A stretch of 25,547 nucleotides of DNA from Actinobacillus sp. (GTDB lineage Bacteria > Pseudomonadota > Gammaproteobacteria > Enterobacterales > Pasteurellaceae), in the NCBI GenBank assembly GCA_020026075.1, contig JAHHQZ010000025.1, forward strand, positions 1 to 25,547. The letters run 5' to 3'. Position 1 is the stretch's first letter, and the number at the start of each line of letters is the position of its first letter. The translations under genes were made by a program, and so were the position numbers. Shown here one piece after another: positions 15,931-22,385 of the stretch. The notes under the pieces were generated by a model that ran no database searches, was not told where the DNA came from, and saw only the letters and a list, made by a program, of their open reading frames with translations.

Positions 15931-16036
15931 TTACCAGCGGTAATTTAATTGCAGATTGACCAATGGGGTTGGTCAAAACTTTTGCCCTTTCTCTCCCCTG
16001 TACGCAAAGTGGCTTGCACGCTGTTGACTTTAATTA
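15931..16036 (-). pseudogene. Remnant of an outer-membrane beta-barrel C-terminus
   Basis: On the minus strand the frame ends PLVNLQLNYRW-stop (stop at 15931-15933). This is the alternating pattern with a terminal aromatic residue seen in the last strand of outer-membrane barrels. In the next frame upstream the reading VQATLRTGERKGKSFDQP would be the preceding strand, so a frameshift lies in the palindrome at 15956-15976. Upstream similarity stops within about 30 codons. No start or export signal is present. The parent gene cannot be named. Confidence 0.35.
15956..15976. repeat. Perfect inverted repeat TTGACCAA-N5-TTGGTCAA
   Basis: Eight-base arms (15956-15963 and 15969-15976) flank TGGGG. 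It coincides with the frameshift in the beta-barrel remnant, so it may be a small insertion scar or an operator left from a lost gene. Confidence 0.5.
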
Positions 16037-16181
16037 TTGGTGAACAAAGTTTGGGCGTTTTTAACGGTGCAGAAAACCTATTTTTGATCTTGTAGTAGAT
16101 GATGAAAACCTTGAAGCTTTTAAAGTACATAAACAACTTCTAAAAGCCTATACGAAATTACAACAAGCAAAACGTAATTAA
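16014..16181 (+). pseudogene. Short frameshifted coding remnant
   Basis: The plus strand reads LTLIIGEQSLGVFNGAENL in one frame, then, after a shift near 16078, DLVVDDENLEAFKVHKQLL and KAYTKLQQAKRN-stop (stop about 16179). The second half is strongly helical and codon-like, but no start codon with a ribosome-binding site is visible. It shares VHKQLLKA with the protein at 6145-6540, though with different codons. I read it as the tail of a decayed gene; its family is unknown. Confidence 0.25.
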
Positions 16182-16272
16182 GATTTCCATCTCCAAATTA
16201 CTCAAAAAACGCTTTAGGCATTTTGTGAGTAAAATTAAGGCATGAAAAATAAATTTAATTTTTTTAAAGTTC

Positions 16273-16289
16273 CTTAAGATTTTGTTAAG
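16273..16289 (+). promoter_or_regulatory. QseB/PmrA-type box, upstream copy
   Basis: CTTAAG-ATTTT-GTTAAG is a direct repeat with 11-base period, the form bound by PmrA/QseB-type OmpR-family regulators. TTTAATAC about 12 bases further on is a plausible -10, placing the box over the -35 region. Confidence 0.6.
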
Positions 16290-16365
16290 AAATTTTCGGT
16301 TTAATACATCTCGACAAAGCGGTGAGCTTTGTTTGATCACTAATATTAATTAGGAGAATGTAATT

Positions 16366-16650
16366 ATGAAAAAATTAGTTTTAATTCTTGCAGCTTTATC
16401 TACTTCTGTTGCTTTTGCGGGGCATCACCACAATTACAATGGTAGTAATGTTGCTTTTACGGGACATCACCGCAATTACAATGGTGGTAATTCTGCGGCT
16501 CGCCACCACAATTGCGATAGTGGTAATTATGTGGCTCGTAACCATGACTGCAATGGCGGTAATTATGGGGCTCGTCACTGCAACTATAACGGTGGTTTTC
16601 AAAACAATCAAAGTGTAAACCACCGTGGTGGATTCCAATATAACAGTTAA
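16366..16650 (+). CDS. Secreted His/Asn-rich repeat peptide, truncated YgiW paralogue
   Basis: A 94-residue protein with the same signal peptide as YgiW (MKKLVLILAALSTSVAFA) and a mature region of about 76 residues. This is built of five ~12-residue repeats of the form HHxNYNGGNxxAR, with Cys replacing Tyr in later units (HHNCDSGN, NHDCNGGN, RHCNYNGG). The OB-fold that defines YgiW is gone: sequence after the stop still matches the downstream gene's LSARDDSMVT region out of frame, then jumps to the terminator. The His/Cys content suggests metal binding; that is inference. Promoter, ribosome-binding site (AGGAG) and terminator are all kept, so it may be expressed rather than dead. Confidence 0.6.
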   Translation: MKKLVLILAALSTSVAFAGHHHNYNGSNVAFTGHHRNYNGGNSAARHHNCDSGNYVARNHDCNGGNYGARHCNYNGGFQNNQSVNHRGGFQYNS

Positions 16651-16690
16651 ATAAGCTTCATCAGCACGTGATGATTCTATGGTAACACTC

Positions 16691-16721
16691 AAAAGTGGTG
16701 GGATAATCTCACCACTTTTTT
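16691..16721 (+). terminator. Intrinsic terminator, upstream copy
   Basis: AAAAGTGGTG and CACCACTTTTTT form the stem. One position differs from the downstream copy and costs one stem pair. Confidence 0.8.
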
Positions 16722-16754
16722 GCGTTTTAGTTTTGGGAAAAATTAGGCAAACAT

Positions 16755-16892
16755 ATGCGAATTTTATTGATTGAATACGAACAGCTAATAGGTAATGATT
16801 TACAAATTGGTTTAACGAAGTCAGGATTTTTAGTGGATTGGTTTTTAGATAGATCAAAAGGCTATGACTTTGTTGTCGGAAACATTTTCTGA
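16755..16892 (+). pseudogene. Truncated qseB copy
   Basis: Forty-five codons repeat the start of QseB and then run into unrelated sequence and a TGA. The acidic pocket is broken: IEDDQ in the intact protein is IEYEQ here. The phospho-acceptor Asp and the DNA-binding domain are absent, so no response regulator can be made. Confidence 0.85.
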
Positions 16893-16935
16893 AAATTGAA
16901 GCGTGAAAAATAAATTTAATTTTTTTTTAAGGTTT

Positions 16936-16952
16936 CTTAAGATTTTGTTAAG
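16936..16952 (+). promoter_or_regulatory. QseB/PmrA-type box of ygiW-qseBC
   Basis: CTTAAG-ATTTT-GTTAAG is identical to the upstream copy. TTTAATAC follows as a candidate -10. Placement suggests activation of ygiW by QseB. Confidence 0.65.
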
Positions 16953-17027
16953 AAATTTTCGGTTTAATACATCCCAACAAAGCGGTGAGCTTATTTAATC
17001 ATTAATATCAATTAGGAGAATGTAATT

Positions 17028-17447
17028 ATGAAAAAATTAGTTTTAACTCTTGCAGCTTTATCTACTTCTGTTGCTTTTGCAGATCATCACCACAATTACA
17101 ATAACGGTAATAACGGTGGATTTACAAACACACAAACCGTAAATTACAGTGGTGGTTTCCAAGGTGGTAGCCAAGGTACCAATATGACAGTTAAACAAGC
17201 TTTATCAGCACGTGATGACTCTATGGTAACTTTAGTTGGTCGCATCACTCAACAAATTGGTAACGATGATTATTTATTTACCGATGGTACTGGTGCAATT
17301 AAAATCGAAATTAAACATCGTCTTTGGAACGGATTAACTGTTACTCCAGACGATAAACTTCGCATTTATGGTAAAGTTGATAATGATCTTATGGAGCCAT
17401 GGGATCGTACTGAAGTTGAAGTAATTAGCATTGAAAAAGTACAATAA
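17028..17447 (+). CDS. ygiW: Periplasmic OB-fold stress protein YgiW
   Basis: A 139-residue exported protein of the YgiW/YdeI (BOF, bacterial OB-fold) family. A signal peptide ends VAFA near residue 18. A short His/Asn/Gly-rich segment (HHHNYNNGNNGG) follows, then the OB-fold from about residue 53 (MTVKQALSARDDSMVTLVG) to the end, with FTDGTGAIKIEI and the final EVEVISIEKV. In enterics these proteins bind small cationic or stress ligands and protect against peroxide or antimicrobial peptides. In Pasteurellaceae ygiW heads an operon with qseBC. The His-rich linker is the part expanded in the upstream truncated copy. AGGAG lies nine bases before the ATG. Confidence 0.9.
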   Translation: MKKLVLTLAALSTSVAFADHHHNYNNGNNGGFTNTQTVNYSGGFQGGSQGTNMTVKQALSARDDSMVTLVGRITQQIGNDDYLFTDGTGAIKIEIKHRLWNGLTVTPDDKLRIYGKVDNDLMEPWDRTEVEVISIEKVQ

Positions 17448-17465
17448 TTGTTTTTACAATAGCTC

Positions 17466-17497
17466 AAAAGTGGTGGGATAATCCCACCACTTTTTTG
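17466..17497 (+). terminator. Strong terminator/attenuator between ygiW and qseB
   Basis: AAAAGTGGTGGG-ATAAT-CCCACCACTTTTTT forms a 12-base-pair stem with a T-run. It lies 18 bases after ygiW and 30 bases before the qseB ATG. No separate qseB promoter is obvious in that space, so qseBC expression seems to need read-through. Confidence 0.85.
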
Positions 17498-17527
17498 TGT
17501 TTAATTCTGAACTTGATTAGCAAACAT

Positions 17528-18196
17528 ATGCGAATTTTATTAATTGAAGACGACCAGCTAATAGGTAATGGTTTACAAATTGGTTTAACGAAATCGGGCT
17601 TTTTAGTGGATTGGTTTTTAGATGGACAAAAAGGCTATGAAGCTTTAAGTTCCGCTCCTTATGATGCGGTGGTGTTAGATTTAACCTTGCCTAAATTAGA
17701 CGGTTTAGATGTATTAAAAAAATGGCGGCAAAATAATTATGATGTACCAGTGTTAATTTTAACCGCCCGAGGAACACTTGATGATCGCATTCAAGGTTTG
17801 CAAATAGGTGCGGACGACTATCTTTGTAAACCATTTGCCTTGCAAGAAGTAGTAGCACGCCTACAAGCCTTAATTCGCAGAAGCCACGGACAGGCAAGCC
17901 CCATAATTAAGCATAGCGGTTTAAAATTAGATCCCTCTTTGCATAAAGTTTGGTTAAATGATCAAGAAATAAAACTCACAGGGCGAGAATATAAACTGCT
18001 CGAACTTTTTATGTTCAACAAAGATCGAGTGCTTTCACGTGAATTTATTGATGAAAAATTAGTAAACTGGGACGAAGAATTACGTTCGGGTACACTCGAT
18101 GTGCATATTTATAATTTACGCAAAAAACTTGGCAAAACCGTGATTAATACTGTGCATGGGGTTGGCTATGCACTTGGAAAAATTGATGAAAAATAA
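17528..18196 (+). CDS. qseB: OmpR-family response regulator QseB
   Basis: A 222-residue response regulator. The receiver domain has the acidic pair EDD (8-9), phospho-acceptor Asp51 in VVLDLTLP, TAR near 87 and the conserved Lys in CKPFA near 102. The OmpR-type winged helix spans ~125-220 (LTGREYKLLELFM ... VHIYNLRKKLG, ending GVGYAL). The start at 17528 (MRILLIEDD) is the family start; the frame opens further upstream only through the terminator. The ribosome-binding site is poor. The gene overlaps qseC by 11 bases, so the pair is translationally coupled. Assignment to QseB rather than PmrA rests on ygiW upstream and the partner kinase. Confidence 0.88.
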   Translation: MRILLIEDDQLIGNGLQIGLTKSGFLVDWFLDGQKGYEALSSAPYDAVVLDLTLPKLDGLDVLKKWRQNNYDVPVLILTARGTLDDRIQGLQIGADDYLCKPFALQEVVARLQALIRRSHGQASPIIKHSGLKLDPSLHKVWLNDQEIKLTGREYKLLELFMFNKDRVLSREFIDEKLVNWDEELRSGTLDVHIYNLRKKLGKTVINTVHGVGYALGKIDEK

Positions 18197-19565
18197 ACGA
18201 TTGAGCATTCATTTAATACTGGGCTTAACCCTTGTCGCCCTTATCGTATGGACGATTGCGACGACGGTAACTTGGTATGCGGTGAAGAAAGAAGTCAACT
18301 ATGTTTTTGACGCACAACAAATTTTATTTGCAAAACGCTTAGCAAGTTCTGATTTAAAAAAGATTCTGTTAAATGATGTAGACGATTGTTGCCCAGGTGG
18401 CTTTAGAAATATATACGATGATATTGATGAAGACGCACTAGCCTTTGCGATTTTTTCCGCTGATGGAAAAAAATTACTAACTGATGGGCATAAAGGCGAT
18501 CAGTTTGTTTTTGATAAATTCAGCAAAGAAAAACATCAAGCAGGGTTTAGACAAGAGAAAATTTATAACACCAAAAACCAATGGAAAATCTATTGGTTCC
18601 CCGTCTGGCGAGGGGAACTCATTATCGCAGTTGGGCAAGATTTGCAATATCGCAATGATTTAATTCGCAAAATGGTTTTTACCCAGTCTAGCATTTGGGT
18701 GGCAAGCTTACCATTTTTACTTTTGGTGTCTTTTTTAGTGTTTTACCAAATCCTAAAACCTATCCGCCAACTTAGCCAAAATGTACAAAATCGCCGTGCG
18801 AGTGATGTGTCATTGCTCACGACTCAAAATGTCCCAACCGAAATTTTGCCGTTGGTTAAAAACTTAAATCAATTTTTTGCAAGCACGTCCGAACGTCTTG
18901 AAAGAGAACGCAGATTTGTCTCAGATGCCGCTCACGAACTTCGTTCCCCGCTCACCGCCTTACGAATTCAAGCCGAAGTGGCACAACTTGCCAGTGATGA
19001 TGCCACAACACGCAACGAAGCATTAAGCAATTTAACCCAAGGCATTGATCGTGCCACACAATTAATCGATCAGCTGCTTACACTTTCTCGGGTGGATAGC
19101 ATTAAAGAGCTGGATAATTTAGAAGAAATCAATTTCCCTAAAATAATCACAGACGTGATAAGTGAACTTTATCTTCCCGCTCAGGAAAAAAATATTCATT
19201 TGGAATTTATCAACCAAGGCGAGCCAAAAACTAAACTTGCTCAAGCTGTTTTGCTTAAACAGCTTTTAAAGAATTTGCTAAATAATGCGATTAAATATTG
19301 CCCGAAAGGCTCGAAAGTTACGGTGATTTTAAAAACGGACGCTATTCTTGTAGAAGATAATGGCAATGGAGTTTTGCCTGAAGATCTTAATAAACTAGGA
19401 CAAAGATTCTACCGCCCAGCGGGGCAAAACGAAAAAGGTAGCGGGCTTGGGATTTCGATTGTAGCAAAAATTGCCGAGCTTCATCATTACCAATTTCATT
19501 TGGAAAACATTGAGCAGAATGGCAAGGTGCAAGGCTTAAGAGCGGTGCTTAATATTCATTCTTAG
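18186..19565 (+). CDS. qseC: Sensor histidine kinase QseC
   Basis: A 459-residue inner-membrane kinase. Transmembrane helices are at ~8-30 and ~168-189, around a periplasmic domain with LFAKRLASSDL and DALAFAIFSADGK, as in QseC. A linker and DHp domain with the H-box AAHELRSPLTALR (His about 250) follow, then the ATPase domain: N-box NLLNNAIKYC, G1 VEDNGNGV, G2 GSGLGISI. An acidic, Cys-containing periplasmic stretch (NDVDDCCPGG then YDDIDEDAL) occupies the place of the acidic iron/catecholamine-linked motif of some Pasteurellaceae QseC proteins. The start at 18186 is inside the qseB end; a longer frame from 18156 lacks support. Confidence 0.9.
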   Translation: MKNKRLSIHLILGLTLVALIVWTIATTVTWYAVKKEVNYVFDAQQILFAKRLASSDLKKILLNDVDDCCPGGFRNIYDDIDEDALAFAIFSADGKKLLTDGHKGDQFVFDKFSKEKHQAGFRQEKIYNTKNQWKIYWFPVWRGELIIAVGQDLQYRNDLIRKMVFTQSSIWVASLPFLLLVSFLVFYQILKPIRQLSQNVQNRRASDVSLLTTQNVPTEILPLVKNLNQFFASTSERLERERRFVSDAAHELRSPLTALRIQAEVAQLASDDATTRNEALSNLTQGIDRATQLIDQLLTLSRVDSIKELDNLEEINFPKIITDVISELYLPAQEKNIHLEFINQGEPKTKLAQAVLLKQLLKNLLNNAIKYCPKGSKVTVILKTDAILVEDNGNGVLPEDLNKLGQRFYRPAGQNEKGSGLGISIVAKIAELHHYQFHLENIEQNGKVQGLRAVLNIHS

Positions 19566-19751
19566 CAAAAAATCTTTGACGGCGTTAATCTCTTGCTTAA
19601 TTTGCTCAGTTAACATCTCAAAATTCGGAAATTTTTTCTCATTTCGTAGTTTTTGACAAAACATAATCTCAAGGCGTTCCCCGTATACAAGCTTGAAATC
19701 CACAGCAAAGCGAAACTCTTTATTGACGCAATTGTTCGTATTATCCAACAT
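19536..19751 (-). pseudogene. Possible degraded IS630-type transposase C-terminus
   Basis: A 71-residue minus-strand frame from an ATG at 19751 begins MLDNTNNCV and later reads RNEKKFPNFEMLTEQIKQEI. The order LDNxN, then a ...FPNFExL..QI helix recalls the end of IS630-family transposases (VLDNLNTH ... RIPNFETL). However, the HGSWLNMAE block that should lie between is missing, and no ribosome-binding site or terminal repeats are visible. It overlaps the last codons of qseC. I consider it a fragment at best; it could also be a chance frame. Confidence 0.25.
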
Positions 19752-19927
19752 ATTACACAAAAGGTTACAGTCCCCTAACCAACGGCTATGTGCTAGCCAT
19801 TAAAATGCACACAAAAACGATCAAATTATTCATTTTCTGCGGCAAAAATCACCAAATTTTTCCCTGAAAACTAGGTATTCACCACAAACAACGGTAAAAT
19901 GTTCACTTTTGCACAAAAGATAAGTTT
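19566..19927. other. 362-base gap between qseC and lpxL
   Basis: Apart from the possible transposase fragment, I see a small hairpin GGCTA-TGTGC-TAGCC at 19784-19798 and AT-rich sequence that must contain the lpxL promoter. TAAAAT near 19896 may be the -10, with no good -35. No terminator for qseC is evident. Confidence 0.4.
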
Positions 19928-20872
19928 ATGGCTGTAACCCAAATCCCTCGTTTTAAACTCGCTTTTCTCGCCCCACGCTACTGGCTTTTATGGCTGGGTA
20001 TTGGTATTTGGCGTGGTATTTTGCTTCTTCCCTATCCAGTTTTAACGCAAATTGGTTGTGCGCTCGGCTGGCTATTTGGTCATTTGAGCGTAGGGAAAAA
20101 ACGCTTAAAGGTTGCAAAACGGAACTTGGAATTGGCGTTCCCACACTTGTCACAAGCAGAGATTCAACGCTTGCTCCAAGAAAACCAACGCAGTGTGGGA
20201 ATGGCGATCATTGAAACAGGAATGGCGTGGTTTTGGTCGGACAAACGTATTCAACGTTGGAGCAAAACAATAGGGTCGGAATATTTGCAACAATTTTCGC
20301 AAAAGGGTGAACCACGTGGCATTTTACTGGTTGGTGTCCATTTTTTAACCCTTGAATTGGGTGCAAGAATTATTGGTCTAAGCCGTCCAGGTATTGGCGT
20401 TTATCGCCCTAATGACAACCCTGTGTTTGATTGGCTGCAAGTGCGTGGGCGGATGCGTTCCAATAAAATGCTACTGGATCGTAAAGATTTGCGCGGAATG
20501 ATAAAAGCCCTAAAACAAGGCGAGATGATTTGGTACGCCCCTGACCACGATTATGGTCGTAAAAATGCGGTATTTGCACCATTTTTTGCCGTTCAACAAG
20601 CGGCAACCACATCAGGCAGCTATTATTTGCTACGCTCCGTGCCACATTGTGCCATCATACCTTTTGTGCCACGCCGTTTAGAAAATAACAAAGGCTATCT
20701 TTTAACCATCGAGCCACCAGTAACCCTAAACTCAAGCGAAAGCCCTGAAACAGTCGCTACAGAAATGAACCACATTATCGAGCACAGTATTCTCCAAGCG
20801 TGCGACCAATATATGTGGATGCACCGCCGCTTTAAAACTCGCCCAAATGAGCAGGAAAATTTATATCACTAA
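19928..20872 (+). CDS. lpxL: Lipid A lauroyl/myristoyl acyltransferase LpxL (HtrB)
   Basis: A 314-residue inner-membrane acyltransferase that adds a secondary acyl chain to Kdo2-lipid IVA, close in sequence to H. influenzae HtrB. One N-terminal hydrophobic anchor (WLLWLGIGIWRGILLL) is followed by the catalytic domain with the HX4E motif in GVHFLTLELGAR (His near 138). The conserved VYRPNDNPVFDWLQ and GEMIWYAPDHDYG follow, then the C-terminal QYMWMHRRFKTRP. In H. influenzae loss of HtrB alters lipooligosaccharide and reduces virulence; that is known of the family, not shown here. It stands alone, with a convergent potE downstream. Confidence 0.95.
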   Translation: MAVTQIPRFKLAFLAPRYWLLWLGIGIWRGILLLPYPVLTQIGCALGWLFGHLSVGKKRLKVAKRNLELAFPHLSQAEIQRLLQENQRSVGMAIIETGMAWFWSDKRIQRWSKTIGSEYLQQFSQKGEPRGILLVGVHFLTLELGARIIGLSRPGIGVYRPNDNPVFDWLQVRGRMRSNKMLLDRKDLRGMIKALKQGEMIWYAPDHDYGRKNAVFAPFFAVQQAATTSGSYYLLRSVPHCAIIPFVPRRLENNKGYLLTIEPPVTLNSSESPETVATEMNHIIEHSILQACDQYMWMHRRFKTRPNEQENLYH

Positions 20873-20892
20873 ATAATAACGAAATAGAATAA

Positions 20893-20934
20893 AGGCCAGA
20901 ATTTTCGTCAAAATTTTGACAAATATTCCAGCCT
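20893..20934. repeat. Palindromic repeat family copy after lpxL
   Basis: AGGCCAGAATTTTCG ... AATATTCCAGCCT with core TCAAAATTTTGACA. Two positions of the stem do not pair (CA against CA). It lies about 20 bases after the lpxL stop. Confidence 0.8.
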
Positions 20935-20964
20935 AGACTATTTAGCCTAAAAGATAGAAATAGA

Positions 20965-21000
20965 AAACACTCCAAAATAGTCATCTATCTTGGAGTGTTT
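20965..21000. terminator. Bidirectional terminator between lpxL and potE
   Basis: AAACACTCCA and TGGAGTGTTT form a 10-base-pair stem around a 16-base loop. The minus strand is followed by TTCTATTTC and the plus strand by AATACG. It lies 20 bases beyond the potE stop. Confidence 0.7.
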
Positions 21001-21020
21001 AATACGTTTATAACGGATAT

Positions 21021-22331
21021 TTACGCTTTTTTACAGTCAAATCGATAAGAGACGAAACCGTATAAAGTCCAACCTAGGAATGTGATCAATGCACCGTAAT
21101 ACATTGCTTGTTGACCCGAGGCATATAGGGCATACAAGCTATATATTGAGCCAATTAATGCAACCAACGTTGTTACTTTTACTTTTGTTGTGGATACTTT
21201 AGACATTTGAAGTAATACACTTAATGCCCCCATTGAGAGTAAGTATGGGATAACATTGGTTACTACGGCTAAGTCAACTAAAATATTAAATTGACGGTAA
21301 AGTGATGGACTAATTGTCATTAATGAGAGAAGTGTTTGGATAATTGTAATGACAACCATACCAATGATTGGTGCTTCTCGACTGGTTACTTTCTTGAAAA
21401 ATGCTGGGAAATAGCCTTCTTCGGCTGATGATTTAAATACTTGTGCGATCGTAAATTGCCATCCGAGTAAGGAGCCAAAACAGGACATTACCATCAACCC
21501 CATAATCACTTTACCTGTGGTTTCGTTAAACATATAGGCGAAAGCTAATCCAAATGGTGCAGATGAACTTGCTAATTCAGCATTTGGTACGATACCTGCA
21601 ATAACATTGGTTGATACAATGTAAATCACCGCAGCGCCAAGTGTTCCACCTAAAACGGCAATTGGCACATTTTTTTCTGGATTTTCTACGGCATCGGTAT
21701 TCGCACAAGCGGATTCTAGACCTAAGAACGCCCATAATGTCATTGAGATTGAGCTACTAATCGCTTCGAAGGTTGGTACGTGATGCGGGTTCCAAGAGTC
21801 AATATATAATTTTCCGCTGAACCAGAACCAACCGATCAAACACAATCCAACCACTGGAATAATCACACCCCAAACCGTGAAGGCCGAAATATTTCCTGTA
21901 ATTTTAGCACCACCAAAGTTAAGCACTGTGGCAAGCCATAATGTGGCAATTGTCCAGCAGGCGGTTTCAAATGGGGTTAATGTGATACCGAGAAACTGTG
22001 TACCGTATCCCACTGCTGAAATCGCAATCGCTGCATTCGCAATTAACAAAGACACTGCATAAGTGTAATTTGCCATAAAGTTACCGGCCTTACCGAAAGA
22101 ATATTCTGCATAGCCGCCCATTCCACCACTATGGCGACTGAACATTCCGCACTGAGCAAAGGCATAAGCAAGCGCTGCTGAGCCAACGGCGGTAACAAGC
22201 CAAGATACGATAGAAATAGTCCCTATTTCCGCTAATTTGGTGGGCAACATAATGATGCCTGAGCCCATCATATTAACCATTGTAAGAATGGTCAGTTGGC
22301 TTACGCCAATTTTATTGGTATTTGCTGTCAT
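21021..22331 (-). CDS. potE: Putrescine-ornithine antiporter PotE
   Basis: A 436-residue APC-family transporter with about 12 membrane helices. The first helix carries GSGIIMLP and GMGGYAEYSFGKAGNF follows, typical of PotE and CadB. A later part has SMTLWAFLGLESAC. PotE exchanges cytoplasmic putrescine for external ornithine, and with SpeF consumes protons inside the cell. It follows speF by 54 bases, with a hairpin in the gap, and ends at a bidirectional terminator. The assignment to ornithine rather than lysine/cadaverine or agmatine rests on its partner speF and on the leader peptide upstream. Confidence 0.93.
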   Translation of the reverse strand: MTANTNKIGVSQLTILTMVNMMGSGIIMLPTKLAEIGTISIVSWLVTAVGSAALAYAFAQCGMFSRHSGGMGGYAEYSFGKAGNFMANYTYAVSLLIANAAIAISAVGYGTQFLGITLTPFETACWTIATLWLATVLNFGGAKITGNISAFTVWGVIIPVVGLCLIGWFWFSGKLYIDSWNPHHVPTFEAISSSISMTLWAFLGLESACANTDAVENPEKNVPIAVLGGTLGAAVIYIVSTNVIAGIVPNAELASSSAPFGLAFAYMFNETTGKVIMGLMVMSCFGSLLGWQFTIAQVFKSSAEEGYFPAFFKKVTSREAPIIGMVVITIIQTLLSLMTISPSLYRQFNILVDLAVVTNVIPYLLSMGALSVLLQMSKVSTTKVKVTTLVALIGSIYSLYALYASGQQAMYYGALITFLGWTLYGFVSYRFDCKKA

Positions 22332-22350
22332 AATACTAACTCCGATGTTT

Positions 22351-22379
22351 CATCGTGCGGCAAGAATACCGCACGATGA
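22351..22379 (-). promoter_or_regulatory. Intercistronic hairpin between speF and potE
   Basis: TCATCGTGCGG-CAAGAAT-CCGCACGATGA gives an 11-base-pair perfect stem in the 54-base gap. No T-run follows on the minus strand, so it is more likely a processing or mRNA-stability element than a full terminator. The arms contain GTGCGG, part of the Haemophilus-type uptake core. Confidence 0.6.
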
Positions 22380-22385
22380 TTAACA

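Larger units (their letters stand above)
16242..16892 (+). repeat. Upstream, degenerate copy of the ygiW-qseB segment
   Basis: Bases 16242-16892 repeat bases 16902 to about 17660 in the same orientation: promoter, signal peptide, His/Asn-rich segment, inter-gene terminator and first ~40 codons of qseB. The copy at 16242 lacks about 230 bases covering the OB-fold and ends about 45 codons into qseB. Promoter regions are nearly identical over about 130 bases. Confidence 0.85.

Noticed and set aside
6396..16150. Shared VHKQLLKA between the protein at 6145-6540 and the remnant near 16130
   Set aside because: Eight residues in a helical context with different codons is too short to claim homology.
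16396..16857. Long minus-strand frame opposite the His/Asn-rich gene
   Set aside because: It mirrors the repetitive codons on the other strand (Ile/Thr/Val-rich) and has no start signal; the plus-strand gene has signal peptide, ribosome-binding site and promoter.
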